A stretch of 64,000 nt of DNA from an uncultured Eubacteriales bacterium (GCA_900545585.1 UQZR01000004.1:1-64000); one strand, 5' to 3'. Counted from the first letter of the stretch, positions 24,330 to 33,338 are shown. Translations and numbers: made by a program. The notes: a model not told the origin generated them from the sequence alone.

Positions 24330-26492
24330 TCAGTTGTTCTCCTTCTTGAATTCAGATTTTTTGCAAAAATAAACACCCATGCCCAGCATGAGTGCCGCAA
24401 ACAGGATGGGTGCAGCGAAGCCACGACCGCCCGTAAACGGCAGCACAAAGTCCGCATTGTTGCAGAGGGTCACGGTAATGTCCGGCGCGTCCGCCGTCAG
24501 TGCATCCACCGATACCGGCTCGGGCAGCAGGGTATAGCCTGCGGGTGCTTTGACCTCGGTGACGCGGTACTTCGCCCCAAGCTTGAGATTGTCCCACTTG
24601 GCTGCGCCGGTGCTGTCAGTGGTGGACTTGCCGATTTCTGCCCAGCTTTGACCGTCTGTGGACATCTCCAGCAACAACTCCGCACCAGCGAGAGGTGCGC
24701 CCGTCGCATCCACCTTGCGGACGGTGATGCTGCCCTTAGCGGGTGCGTTCTCGCGAGTGACCTTGATATTAAGGTTTGCTGTGGTCAGGCTGAAATCGTA
24801 TTTGGTCTCGTCCAGCACATAGCCGTCTACGGTGCCGATCTCCTGATAGAAGTATTTGCCAAGTCGCAGGCCGGAGAATGTCACCTTGCCGGCGGCATCG
24901 GTCGTGCTATCCGCGATCTTGTTGCCATCAGCATCGAAAAGACGATACACCACACCGCCCAGCGGCTGCTTGGTTTCTGCGTCCACCTTCAAGACCTCGA
25001 TACTGCCTTTGACCGGCATATTCTCGCGAGTGACCTTCAGCACCTGCCCGTTTTGGTTCAGCACAGCGGAGTACGCCGTGGTATCCAAAACATATCCGTC
25101 TGGTGCTTTGAATTCCTTGTAGGTATAGCTGCCCAGTCGCAAACCGGAAAAGGTCAGCTTGCCGTTGGCATCCGTATAACCCTCCGCGACCTGCTTGCCG
25201 GAAGTATCGTATAGGCGGAAGCCCGCACCTTGCAGCGGTGTCTTGTGATCAGCGTCCACCTTGACGATCTCAATACTGGCCTTGGCAGGCGTGTTGGTTC
25301 TCTTTTGCGTAATGTTCAGTGCCGTGGCCGTAATGGTGATCTGATACTTGGTGTTGTCCACCACATAGCCGCCGGGCGCGCTGATCTCCTGATAGCTGTA
25401 CTTTCCCTGTGGAAGATCCTTGAACACTGCCTTACCGTCTGCACCGGTGGTCATGTCAGCCACCTTTTTACCATTGGCATCAAATAGCCGATAGGTCACG
25501 CCTGCCAGTGCCTTGCCGGTTTCCGCGTCCACCTTATTGATGGTCAGGCTGCCTTTCTCCTCCACAATTTTGACCTTAAAATGAATGTACGCCCACACAG
25601 GGTCGGGCAGCGAAGTCAATGCCGCACACGCCTGGTAGTTGCTGCCGTTGCTGGGTTCTAACAGCACAGCCTCCGTGCCCTCCACATCCAGTGCGTAGCC
25701 GTAGTCGCTGCTGATATAACCGTTCAGCTTCGCTGCAGCGTCCTTTGTGGCCGTCACGGTCAGTACATTACGCCGCTGGCTGACGGTTACGCCGCTGATA
25801 TTGGTCCGGAAGTAGTACTGCGACAGCACACCATTGGTATCGGTGGCTGTACCCACATACTGACTGCCGTCCCATGTCAGCGTAATGGCGTTGGCGTCCG
25901 AAAGCTGATTGCGGTACTTCACCGCGAAGCTGGGGATCACGCCATGACCCATGATGCGGTCAATGAGGATGTCATACGCCTCCTGCACGCCGTCGCCGGC
26001 GTAGTGGAACAGGTTGGCGCAGGTGGTATCATACAGGGTGTACGGATAGGTCGTGCCGCGGTAGCCGCACACGAACTCCCAAATCACCGCCTGTGTCGCC
26101 AGCTGCGCGCAGTCCGGGTGGATACCATAAAAATCATAGTTACCGCCGTAGCCGTAGGAGAGTGCAAGCGTCACGGCGTACCGCTGGTTCCAGCTCAAAC
26201 CGCTCCAGTTGACGGAGGAATATTCGGCATCGCCCTGGGGTGAGCGAACGGATGGCTCCATGCAGTAGGCAGGCACCGTTACGCCCGTATCATCTCTGGT
26301 AAAGTATTTCAGCTTTGTACTGGTAAATGCGCCCCATTGCGGTACGGGCGTTTTGTCCTCATGGTAGCGGTACTCGTTACCGCCGCTGATCGTGCCTGTG
26401 ACCGTGGCAGCGTGGGCGGTCACGATGGACAGTCCCATGATTGCTACTAAAAGACATACCAGCGTCAACAGCTTAGGAATTGTTTTCTTCAT
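24330..26492 (-). CDS. Thioester-domain tip adhesin with four SpaA/Cna_B repeats and LPFTG anchor
   Basis: 720-aa secreted surface protein. After the signal peptide comes a thioester-type domain: Cys in VPAYCMEPSV and the partner Gln in CAQLATQAVIWEF can form a Cys-Gln thioester that binds host amines covalently. Four Cna_B repeats follow (each opening with K-S-I/L-x-x-x-KVDA and closing with an E-box YxYxE), then LPFTGG, a hydrophobic span and KKSEFKKENN. The start at 26492 (MKKTIPKL) has GAAAGGA at 5 bases; an upstream in-frame start overlaps a hairpin and is rejected. The architecture is that of a pilus-tip adhesin. Confidence 0.92.
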   Translation of the reverse strand: MKKTIPKLLTLVCLLVAIMGLSIVTAHAATVTGTISGGNEYRYHEDKTPVPQWGAFTSTKLKYFTRDDTGVTVPAYCMEPSVRSPQGDAEYSSVNWSGLSWNQRYAVTLALSYGYGGNYDFYGIHPDCAQLATQAVIWEFVCGYRGTTYPYTLYDTTCANLFHYAGDGVQEAYDILIDRIMGHGVIPSFAVKYRNQLSDANAITLTWDGSQYVGTATDTNGVLSQYYFRTNISGVTVSQRRNVLTVTATKDAAAKLNGYISSDYGYALDVEGTEAVLLEPSNGSNYQACAALTSLPDPVWAYIHFKVKIVEEKGSLTINKVDAETGKALAGVTYRLFDANGKKVADMTTGADGKAVFKDLPQGKYSYQEISAPGGYVVDNTKYQITITATALNITQKRTNTPAKASIEIVKVDADHKTPLQGAGFRLYDTSGKQVAEGYTDANGKLTFSGLRLGSYTYKEFKAPDGYVLDTTAYSAVLNQNGQVLKVTRENMPVKGSIEVLKVDAETKQPLGGVVYRLFDADGNKIADSTTDAAGKVTFSGLRLGKYFYQEIGTVDGYVLDETKYDFSLTTANLNIKVTRENAPAKGSITVRKVDATGAPLAGAELLLEMSTDGQSWAEIGKSTTDSTGAAKWDNLKLGAKYRVTEVKAPAGYTLLPEPVSVDALTADAPDITVTLCNNADFVLPFTGGRGFAAPILFAALMLGMGVYFCKKSEFKKENN

Positions 26493-26514
26493 GCTCGTCC
26501 TTTCTCCCAACGCA

Positions 26515-26544
26515 AAAGACCGGCAGCTCACGCTGTCGGTCTTT
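26515..26544 (-). terminator. Hairpin between lipoprotein and tip adhesin genes
   Basis: 13-bp stem AAAGACCGGCAGC/GCTGTCGGTCTTT with a 4-base loop and a short U-stretch on the minus strand. Probably a partial terminator or processing site. Its arm sequence resembles the leader hairpin at 27534-27565. Confidence 0.55.
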
Positions 26545-26564
26545 CGGTCGGGTATTCAGTTGAT

Positions 26565-27347
26565 TTATCCGTACAGCACCACCACGATGTATTCGTCCGA
26601 TGCCGCATTGTAGCGGACAGTACAGTTGAACCGCGCATACGCGCTGACCGTTTCTGCGCCGTCCATGGCGGCAAGGCAGGCGAAGGTGGCGTCCACGTTG
26701 CCCTTTACGGCGGCGGTCAGTGCCGCCTGTCCGCCATTCTCTGCCAACCATGCCACGCTGTCCGCCGTGCCGGGGAAGTAGCTGGAGTCGGCGGTGGTCA
26801 TGCTGGTGTCGATGGTCACGCCGTACTGCGCTCTTGCGTACTCGTTGCCCGCCCGGACAGCCTCCGCGATGGAGTAGATGTTCCCGCTGGCGGCAGGCTT
26901 CGGCGTGGGCGCAGGTTCGGGCGTAGGCGCAGGCGCAGGTTCCTCCTCCTGCTTCTCTGCCGGCTTCTGTGCAGGTGCCGGTGTGGGTGCGGGAGCAGGT
27001 TTATCCTCCGGCACAGGCGCGGGTGTTGCCGGCTGTTCAGGGGTAGTGGGCGGTGCCGTTTCAGCGGTTGTAGGCTGCTTTTCTGCGGCGTTATCCGCAT
27101 TCTCCGCACCCGCCCGCTCAGGAGCGACGCTGCTCTCGGATGTATCGCCTCCATCTTCTGTTTGCGGCAGCAGGGATTCGGCCACCGTGCGCTCCTCTTC
27201 GTTCTGCTCGGCCTGACTTGCTGCATAGGCAGAGACCTTGGTGTTGGACTCAGACGAATCCGAGACCGGTGCCGGCTGGACTGCGCAGCCTAACAGACAC
27301 ACGGCACTCAAAATAAGTGAAACTAAACGCATTCTTTTTCTCCTCAT
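26565..27347 (-). CDS. Pro/Glu-rich lipoprotein of the pilus operon
   Basis: 260-aa secreted protein with lipobox LLGC near residue 21. A long low-complexity stalk rich in Pro, Ala, Glu and Thr (residues about 60-155) leads to a globular C-terminal domain of about 105 residues (from NIYSIAEAVRAGNEYARAQYG), which is not a recognised family. The stalk would carry the domain through the cell wall. It is the first gene after the promoter near 27590, so it is co-regulated with the pilus. Alternative ATG six codons downstream also has a ribosome site. Confidence 0.75.
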   Translation of the reverse strand: MRRKRMRLVSLILSAVCLLGCAVQPAPVSDSSESNTKVSAYAASQAEQNEEERTVAESLLPQTEDGGDTSESSVAPERAGAENADNAAEKQPTTAETAPPTTPEQPATPAPVPEDKPAPAPTPAPAQKPAEKQEEEPAPAPTPEPAPTPKPAASGNIYSIAEAVRAGNEYARAQYGVTIDTSMTTADSSYFPGTADSVAWLAENGGQAALTAAVKGNVDATFACLAAMDGAETVSAYARFNCTVRYNAASDEYIVVVLYG

Positions 27348-27533
27348 GGGCGTTCTCTCCTTTACGTAAATATCGCAGCACTGTTTAATGTGCTTTGAAG
27401 ATATTTACGACTGGAGCCTCGCCTTTTTCAACACTATGTACTGTTGTTTGGGTTTTGCGGTGATTGCATTTGCCGCTCGGGCGCGAAACGCTGCTCTGCC
27501 TACCACATATAAAACACCCTCTTCCTGTATGCG

Positions 27534-27565
27534 AAAGACCGCCGAGTTACCACCCGGCGGTCTTT
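27534..27565 (-). terminator. Leader hairpin upstream of the pilus operon
   Basis: AAAGACCGCCG/CGGCGGTCTTT stem in the 5' leader between the promoter near 27590 and the lipoprotein gene. Without a long U-tract it is more likely a stabiliser or regulated attenuator than a strong terminator. Confidence 0.5.
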
Positions 27566-27584
27566 ACAATTTTGACTGTACCAA

Positions 27585-27631
27585 GTATAGCACATGGTGA
27601 TTTACGGCGAAATCGCAAAACAGTGCCAATC
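27585..27631 (-). promoter_or_regulatory. Promoter element of the pilus operon (copy A of a repeated element)
   Basis: Extended -10 TGTGCTATACT on the minus strand preceded by a conserved block ATTGGCACNGTTTTGCGATTTCG. The same ~47 bp occur with about six or seven mismatches at 39782-39828 in front of the transfer operon. The -35 region is weak, which suggests an activator. Confidence 0.65.
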
Positions 27632-27662
27632 CATTGCCATACCCTGCCGATACCGTGTCAGA

Positions 27663-28907
27663 TCAGACATGCTGCTTGATAATTCGGGTGATGATCCCCA
27701 GCGCAACGCCATGTTCCTCATCCAGGTGGGTAACGGCAAAGCTGACATCATCCTTTCGTCCGGGTCTGCGCCGATCATAGCAGGAATGTGCTATGGCATT
27801 GGCACCGTTGCTAAGGCGGATATACACAACACCCTTATGGATATGGGTGACCTTCCCGGCATATTTGCCCTGAATACGGCATTTCTGGAGATTGTCATTC
27901 TTGCTGTTGCCGGATACGCTTTTGATGTCGGCTTTAATTCTGATACGCTCCGGCTCTGTGCGGTCAATCTCCAGCACGCGTACCAGAGTCTTGTCGCCCA
28001 CAGCATAGCGGTCATGGGCATCGCCGATCCAGTCCCACGAAAGATCGCGAGCCAGAATGGATGTCTCCACGCCAAACACTTCGACCCGGACGACCTGCTC
28101 CGCCACGGCGATCACACGGGCTTCTACCACGCGTCCGTCATAGATACGATACTGTCCGTCACTGTCCTTACCGAAATAGTAGATCTGCTGCTTCTTCAGC
28201 ATGGCGTCCTTTCGGCTGGCAACAACGGTTCGGCTTTTGGCGTCGATGCCCTTGACCATAAGATCCACCTCTGCGCCCAGCATCTTATTGAGAATCTTCT
28301 GGTGTCGGAGGATCATCTCATTATAGTCAGCACCGTACATATCTGCCGGGAAGTCCAGCACCATCTCCTTCAAGGGGATCACAATGCGGAATCCTTTGTA
28401 GTCCACAATGGCAATGGTTTTCCCCGCCTCCGTTCTTTCAATGCCGCTCAGCATACCAGAGAGCATGCGCCGGGTGCGGTAGGCATTGTGGATCTCGTGC
28501 CAGATAATGTCCTCCATCTGCGCCTGCGTTTCCGCTTCGCCCCGGGCATCCAAAGTCAAAATATCTCTCTGTTGGACAGCGGCAGGGGCAGTTTCAGCAG
28601 AGGCGGCAGCATCTTCAGTAGGCGGCGTAGCCTGCTTCTCCACCTCTACCGTCTTTTTTGCAGCGGTTCGTTTGCGGACAGTGCGCTTCGGCTTTTCAGA
28701 GGGCTGGGGATCCTCCGGCACAGTCACCACTTCCGCAGGCTCAGTGAGAACACTCTCTGTAGGTACAGTATCCTCCACAACAGGATTGGCTGCGGTTTCC
28801 GGCAAACACTCTTCTGCCACCGGCTGTTCTGCCGCTTCCTCGGGGACGACGGGAAGTGCCGGTGCTTCCGGCATCACGGCAAGTTCTTCTGTTTTCTTTC
28901 TCGGCAT
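27663..28907 (-). CDS. S1-like RNA-binding-fold protein with long acidic N-terminus
   Basis: 414-aa protein. Residues 1-115 are low-complexity, rich in Pro, Glu, Ala and Val with a basic patch (KPKRTVRKRTAAKK). From about residue 130 the chain is folded and holds two S1/OB-like units, the last reading GKYAGKVTHIHKGVVYIRL and ending GVALGIITRI. Repeated V-x-V strands support the OB assignment. It lies 18 bases after the coupling-protein gene. The role may be RNA binding or a transfer accessory; no transfer family was recognised. Confidence 0.7.
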   Translation of the reverse strand: MPRKKTEELAVMPEAPALPVVPEEAAEQPVAEECLPETAANPVVEDTVPTESVLTEPAEVVTVPEDPQPSEKPKRTVRKRTAAKKTVEVEKQATPPTEDAAASAETAPAAVQQRDILTLDARGEAETQAQMEDIIWHEIHNAYRTRRMLSGMLSGIERTEAGKTIAIVDYKGFRIVIPLKEMVLDFPADMYGADYNEMILRHQKILNKMLGAEVDLMVKGIDAKSRTVVASRKDAMLKKQQIYYFGKDSDGQYRIYDGRVVEARVIAVAEQVVRVEVFGVETSILARDLSWDWIGDAHDRYAVGDKTLVRVLEIDRTEPERIRIKADIKSVSGNSKNDNLQKCRIQGKYAGKVTHIHKGVVYIRLSNGANAIAHSCYDRRRPGRKDDVSFAVTHLDEEHGVALGIITRIIKQHV

Positions 28908-28925
28908 ATTACTTTCCTCCTTAGC

Positions 28926-30647
28926 TCACATTTTGGTTGACATGATGGAATCCTTATCGGTTTTTACAAACTCACTGCGCCTGTTCGGCACCTTCTTTGA
29001 CTTAATAGGCTGCTCTGTTTGTTTCGGTGCGGGCGAAAACACAGGGCTTTTACGCCATTCCGGGATATGGGCGGAGGCCTTGCAGTCCCGCAGCTTCTTT
29101 GCCTCGTAGTGATTGGTATAGTCGTACTTATCTACCTGCAGCACCTTGTTGCCGCGTGCGATGACCAGCGCGCGGTTTACCGGCAGGCGCAGCACCTCAT
29201 CCATAGTCAGTAGCTTGCGCTTGCCCACGCCGCTGGTTTCGCGGAACTCCGGCGTGTAGTTGCTGATACGCCATGTACCCAACTGCTTGGCCTTGCTGGA
29301 GACATGGACACTGACCTCCCCGGTGCGGTCACTGAGGAATTTGGCAGTCAGCTCATCGGTGCAGCCCAGTGCAAGCTGATAGTCGCAGCAGCCCAATATC
29401 TCCTGCCATTGGTTGTAGGGATACCGGTTCTGCAAGCCCGCCAGATTCTGAAACACGCAGCTCATGCTGACGCCCCGCGAGCGGATCACACTGATCTTCC
29501 GGCTCAAGTCTGGAATAACGCCGCAGGCTGTCAACTCTTCGCCCAGCACATGAACGGGGACTGGCAGCCTGCGGTCGGCACAGTTTTTATCCGCGTAACG
29601 GATCAGCTTGATAAACGCGAAGGACAGAAACAGGGACGTGAGAAAATCAAAGGTGCTGTCCTGATCGGATGTAATGCAGAAATAGGCACAGGGCTGCTTG
29701 CCCGGCAGCTCCATGTCAATTTCATCATGGCTGGTGATCTGGCAGATGGGCCGATTCTGAAACACCTGCAAGCGGCTGCCCAGCCCGATGATAACGCCGC
29801 TGCGCACCGTATCTGAGGATTGGCTGAACAGCGCATAGGGCGCTCTGGCAGGATGGCTGGCAGGCAGCATGGAAAAACGGTTGTCCAGCTCCTTCTCCGC
29901 GTTCAGCACCAACAGCTTGTAGACCTCGCCGATATTCCGGCTCTCCGGTGGATAACCCAGCGCCACATACAGTACCAACGCTTTCAGCAGGTTCATCTCG
30001 GCAGCGTTCCAGAAATGGTCGCCCTTTTCGCTGCCGGTATTCCTGATGATAATGTCGCAGAAGATCTGCGACATCAGCTCATCACCCTCAATCTCCGCCA
30101 GGCAGTTCCATGAATCAGAGTTCTCCGGCTGAATCAGGTTGAACACCTTTACCACATAGCCCTTGCTGCGCAGATATTCGCTGGTCTTTTCGTAAAGCTC
30201 CGATTTCGGGTCGGTGATGATCAAGGACTCCTTGTGGCCGTTGCGGGCCTCGGACGCGCTTTGCAAAATGCGATTGATGCAGTAGGCTCGCGTTTTCATG
30301 GAGCCGCTGGCGCCGAACACGGCGATATTGCCGTTAAGCCGGGAGTTCTCGGGAATACACACCACCTGATTGTCCAGCTTGCCCAGTATGACGCCGCTGT
30401 GTTTGCGGATATCGGACACCAGATCAAGGACGCCCTTCATCTCCGCTTTCTCCATGAAACCAGCCGTTCCGTAGGTGCCTTTGTTGGAGTAGGTCAGGTT
30501 GCGCTCCGCGTCATACTCCCCAACATCGGAATAGCCCATGCGCATCACCATGACGATCAGCAGGCCCAGCAGCAACAGGCAAAGTCCCACGCCAATAATG
30601 CCGCTCTTACTGAACAGTGCTTCGCTGCAAGCGGAGAAGGACAGCAC
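28926..30647 (-). CDS. VirD4/TraG-type coupling protein (T4CP)
   Basis: 573-aa ATPase that brings the DNA-relaxase complex to the transfer channel. One transmembrane helix (about 18-37) is followed by Walker A FGASGSMKTRAY (about 108-119), a Walker-B-like VHVLGEELTACGVIPDL (Gly replaces the usual Asp) and RSRGVSMSCVFQNLAGLQ. The frame stays open for 53 more codons upstream and encodes a further membrane helix (LLFALPLFLSGLLFGGG) beginning near VEKKKLRT, with GAGGAGG at 8 bases, but the codon at the expected start is GTA at 30806. The listed start is the first canonical codon (GTG 30647). The true protein is probably 626 aa. Confidence 0.88.
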   Translation of the reverse strand: MLSFSACSEALFSKSGIIGVGLCLLLLGLLIVMVMRMGYSDVGEYDAERNLTYSNKGTYGTAGFMEKAEMKGVLDLVSDIRKHSGVILGKLDNQVVCIPENSRLNGNIAVFGASGSMKTRAYCINRILQSASEARNGHKESLIITDPKSELYEKTSEYLRSKGYVVKVFNLIQPENSDSWNCLAEIEGDELMSQIFCDIIIRNTGSEKGDHFWNAAEMNLLKALVLYVALGYPPESRNIGEVYKLLVLNAEKELDNRFSMLPASHPARAPYALFSQSSDTVRSGVIIGLGSRLQVFQNRPICQITSHDEIDMELPGKQPCAYFCITSDQDSTFDFLTSLFLSFAFIKLIRYADKNCADRRLPVPVHVLGEELTACGVIPDLSRKISVIRSRGVSMSCVFQNLAGLQNRYPYNQWQEILGCCDYQLALGCTDELTAKFLSDRTGEVSVHVSSKAKQLGTWRISNYTPEFRETSGVGKRKLLTMDEVLRLPVNRALVIARGNKVLQVDKYDYTNHYEAKKLRDCKASAHIPEWRKSPVFSPAPKQTEQPIKSKKVPNRRSEFVKTDKDSIMSTKM

Positions 30648-30802
30648 CGGCGCGGCCGGGGAGCTTCCGTCGCCTGGCGTTCCGCCCGCGTCCTTCCACT
30701 GTTGATAGTTCCGGACGAATTGCGATAGATAGCCGCCGCCAAACAGCAGCCCTGATAGAAATAGCGGGAGTGCGAATAGCAGAGTTCGCAGTTTCTTTTT
30801 TT

Positions 30803-31921
30803 CTACGGAAAAAACCTCCTCTCGAACGCAGCAAAGTCAATGGCCTGCACAACAGCCCTGTCGCCGCAGTAGCGGCGCAGCACTTCAGCCTGATGGTCGA
30901 AGCAGATCAGGATGCCATAGCGGTCCTGAAGCCGCAGTGCCGTATCGAACCGCCTGATCCGCGGTAGGTCACAGTCATAGGCAAACAGCACCGGCGCACC
31001 ATCCGGCGTCACGGCGTCATTTTCCACTGTTTCACTCAGCTGCCGGGGCTCCAGATCAAGGAGCAGCAGCTCGCGCAGGTCATTGTCTAGTTCTTTATCA
31101 CAGAGGAGGCGCAGCAGCACCTCTCCATGATGGTCGTTGGTCAAGAAGCAGAACCGCTCATAGCTGCCATCCAGAACGAAATAGTTTTTGCCACCCTGAT
31201 CAGTCAGCAGCTCATAGGCCAGTTCCATGCTATCACCCAGCAGGAGACCCCGCACCGCATCCGGGTGATACTGGTGCGGCATTCGTTCACGGCACAGCAC
31301 CGTCTGCATGAGCGCCTTTGTCCGCATCTCAGCTTTATAGCTCCATTTCATCAGCGCGTTGCCCATGTTGTAAACCACGTGGATATGCTGCGGTGTCAGC
31401 AAAACGCCCACGGACCGGGCACCACGGATTTTAACAAAGGTTGTCCCCATCTCCTTGATCTCACGGGATGAGTAGAAGGCAGGGGTGCAGATGCTACCAG
31501 TCGCTGTTTCACCGGGACGGAATACGCCGGGCTTTTCATCACGGAAGATGCTGATACCAGCGTTACGCATGGTAATCAATGTCTGAGAGACGCGGTGGAG
31601 CCGGAGCCGCTGCTCCGGCTCGCTCCTGATGTGGTTGGTGGCGCAGGCACCGGACAGGTAGAAAGAAAACCTCTCCGGGTTGTGCTCCAGCAGCAGCTTT
31701 TTCGCCGCGGCGGTGAGCCGGTATCCACGCAGTCCGTTCTTGTAGTAGGACAGCAAAAGCCGCTGACGCTTCAGCGACTTGACCACGTTCTCTTTGTAGC
31801 TGGTGCCACCGGCGAGTCTGCTCAGTTGGCTGGCCGGCAGCTCACCGGACAGGGCGACCAGCGCCAATAGCTGATAGGCTTGTGATAGGCTACCGGGAGC
31901 TTTCTGTGGTAGGGTACTCAT
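30803..31921 (-). CDS. Winged-helix transfer accessory protein (replication-relaxation-like)
   Basis: 372-aa protein. Residues about 10-80 form a winged helix-turn-helix (LLALVALSGELPASQLSRLA ... VVKSLKRQRLLLSYYKNGLRGYRLT), reminiscent of the Replic_Relax family of Gram-positive mobile elements; the remainder is mixed alpha/beta with SVGVLLTPQHIHVVYNMG and ends FERRFFP. The start at 31921 (MSTLPQKA) has GGAGG at 8 bases. Its stop codon TAG overlaps the expected start of the coupling protein. It may prepare or regulate DNA processing; no catalytic Tyr/His relaxase signature was seen. Confidence 0.6.
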   Translation of the reverse strand: MSTLPQKAPGSLSQAYQLLALVALSGELPASQLSRLAGGTSYKENVVKSLKRQRLLLSYYKNGLRGYRLTAAAKKLLLEHNPERFSFYLSGACATNHIRSEPEQRLRLHRVSQTLITMRNAGISIFRDEKPGVFRPGETATGSICTPAFYSSREIKEMGTTFVKIRGARSVGVLLTPQHIHVVYNMGNALMKWSYKAEMRTKALMQTVLCRERMPHQYHPDAVRGLLLGDSMELAYELLTDQGGKNYFVLDGSYERFCFLTNDHHGEVLLRLLCDKELDNDLRELLLLDLEPRQLSETVENDAVTPDGAPVLFAYDCDLPRIRRFDTALRLQDRYGILICFDHQAEVLRRYCGDRAVVQAIDFAAFERRFFP

Positions 31922-32064
31922 ACTGACCACCTCCTTCTGGTGTGCAGTACCCAGACTGCCATGACCACGGTATTTTTCGCCCGCACCGGTCATGTGAAAA
32001 TGCCAGGAAACACAGGCTTTGCCGTACCGTGGTCCTGTGTACCGTTTCTGATACGGCCAAAACA

Positions 32065-32727
32065 CTATAAATCGGATATAGAGCGAAGCCGATTCTCACG
32101 GTCCGAAAGCCAGCCCTGAAATCGCTCCTTATCCATCACCGACACGCGGGTACAGTCACTGTCGCCGATCTCCGTCGTGTTATAGGCATCGCACAGCAGA
32201 CCTGTATCATCCTGCATAACGAAGGTGGCAATCACATCCAAAAGCTGCTTGAGCTCCAGATTGTCATAGTCACGCACCCGGTTGGGGGACAGCTCACGGC
32301 TGTAGATATGAGAAAAGCAGACAACACAGTGCCGGAACTTGGGCAGCGTGTGTGTCTGCGCATACTTACTAAGCGTGTAGTAGATGGGGTCTGTCAGATA
32401 CTCGCAGCTATGCTTCTTGCTCTTCTTAGGCAGCAGGCAGGGTAGCGTGATTTCCAGTATGCCATCTTTCTCTATAACAGAGATGCCCTGCATGACACCA
32501 GCAGATGTCAAATACTCGGCTTTTCGGATGGTGGTCGTCTCATAGATCAGGTGCCGCAGCCGGCAGGCAATGACCTCACCCCGCAGTGCGGCCTCGGTGG
32601 ACAGCATTTCATAGTTATCTGAATGCCGCTGGATATTCGTGTTGTCCATAGCGTAGAGTGTGTTGGACAGGCGGGTGATCTCATTCAAAATGCTCTCTAT
32701 CCGCTGCGAGAGGGTGGCTCTGTCCAC
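32065..32727 (-). CDS. ICE-encoded protein of unknown function (220 aa)
   Basis: Starts at GTG 32727 (GGAGG at 6 bases), giving VDRATLSQRIESILNEITRL, a helical N-terminus; a longer frame upstream overlaps the preceding gene on the same strand and is rejected beyond that. The middle has ILEITLPCLLPKKSKKHS, and the end is FQGWLSDRENRLRSISDL. It resembles proteins annotated as domains of unknown function in clostridial conjugative elements (I recall DUF6100, not certain). It overlaps the upstream gene by 47 bases. Confidence 0.65.
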   Translation of the reverse strand: MDRATLSQRIESILNEITRLSNTLYAMDNTNIQRHSDNYEMLSTEAALRGEVIACRLRHLIYETTTIRKAEYLTSAGVMQGISVIEKDGILEITLPCLLPKKSKKHSCEYLTDPIYYTLSKYAQTHTLPKFRHCVVCFSHIYSRELSPNRVRDYDNLELKQLLDVIATFVMQDDTGLLCDAYNTTEIGDSDCTRVSVMDKERFQGWLSDRENRLRSISDL

Positions 32728-33262
32728 AAGGTTCCTCCTTCCTGAAGTACTGTACGCAGCCTTGCTCATCCACCATGCAGTAGGCGGCGATATGAGGGAT
32801 GTGCAGGTGCTGCATTTGGTCTTCTTCCTCAATGATAACGAGCCGTCGCCCGGAATCATCTTCCGCGGCCAGTGCGTGCTGCAGCAACGCTTCCTTACCT
32901 GGGCTTACATAGACGACCTCATATACCTCGCCATCGGCGAAGAATACCAGCTTTGCCGGCATATTGTCGGGGCTGTGATACTCCACCTTTTCGATAAAGT
33001 CCAGCAGCACCCATAGTGCCGCTGTCAGTTCTCTGTCCTCGCGGCAGTCAGGGACATCTCCGTAGCAATCCCGGTCAGTGTTATAAAATATCCGCTGCTG
33101 CTTGACCAGATAGCGCAGCAGGTTTTCAATCACGCTCTCCTTGCCCGGATACAGGCGCAGGAGCTGGTCATGGCGTATGCAGTGATAGACGGTTATGTTC
33201 CGCAGCAGTCCCGCGGCCTCCTGTCCATAGATCTGTTCTCTGTTTCTCATAGGCGGCATCAC
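32681..33262 (-). CDS. ICE-encoded winged-helix-like protein of unknown function (193 aa)
   Basis: Frame from ATG at 33262. The N-terminal part GLLRNITVYHCIRHDQLLRLYPGKE...LLRYLVKQQRIFYN resembles a winged helix; the C-terminal part is beta-rich (KLVFFADGEVYEVVYVSPG). Similar proteins occur beside VirB4 and T4CP genes in clostridial elements (possibly DUF5697). It is located between VirB4 and the preceding accessory genes in one minus-strand operon, so a regulatory or accessory transfer role is likely. Confidence 0.65.
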   Translation of the reverse strand: MMPPMRNREQIYGQEAAGLLRNITVYHCIRHDQLLRLYPGKESVIENLLRYLVKQQRIFYNTDRDCYGDVPDCREDRELTAALWVLLDFIEKVEYHSPDNMPAKLVFFADGEVYEVVYVSPGKEALLQHALAAEDDSGRRLVIIEEEDQMQHLHIPHIAAYCMVDEQGCVQYFRKEEPCGQSHPLAADREHFE

Positions 33263-33338
33263 CTCCGTAATGCGTATTAACTCCGTATTATATGCGTATT
33301 GATTTTGTAATGCGTGTTATCTCCGTATAAACGCCGTA

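Noticed and set aside
24490..25580. Regularly spaced similar DNA blocks considered as a tandem repeat or CRISPR-like array.
   Set aside because: They are the four coding Cna_B repeats of the tip adhesin, about 230 bases each and divergent; there are no constant short repeats with unique spacers anywhere in the window.
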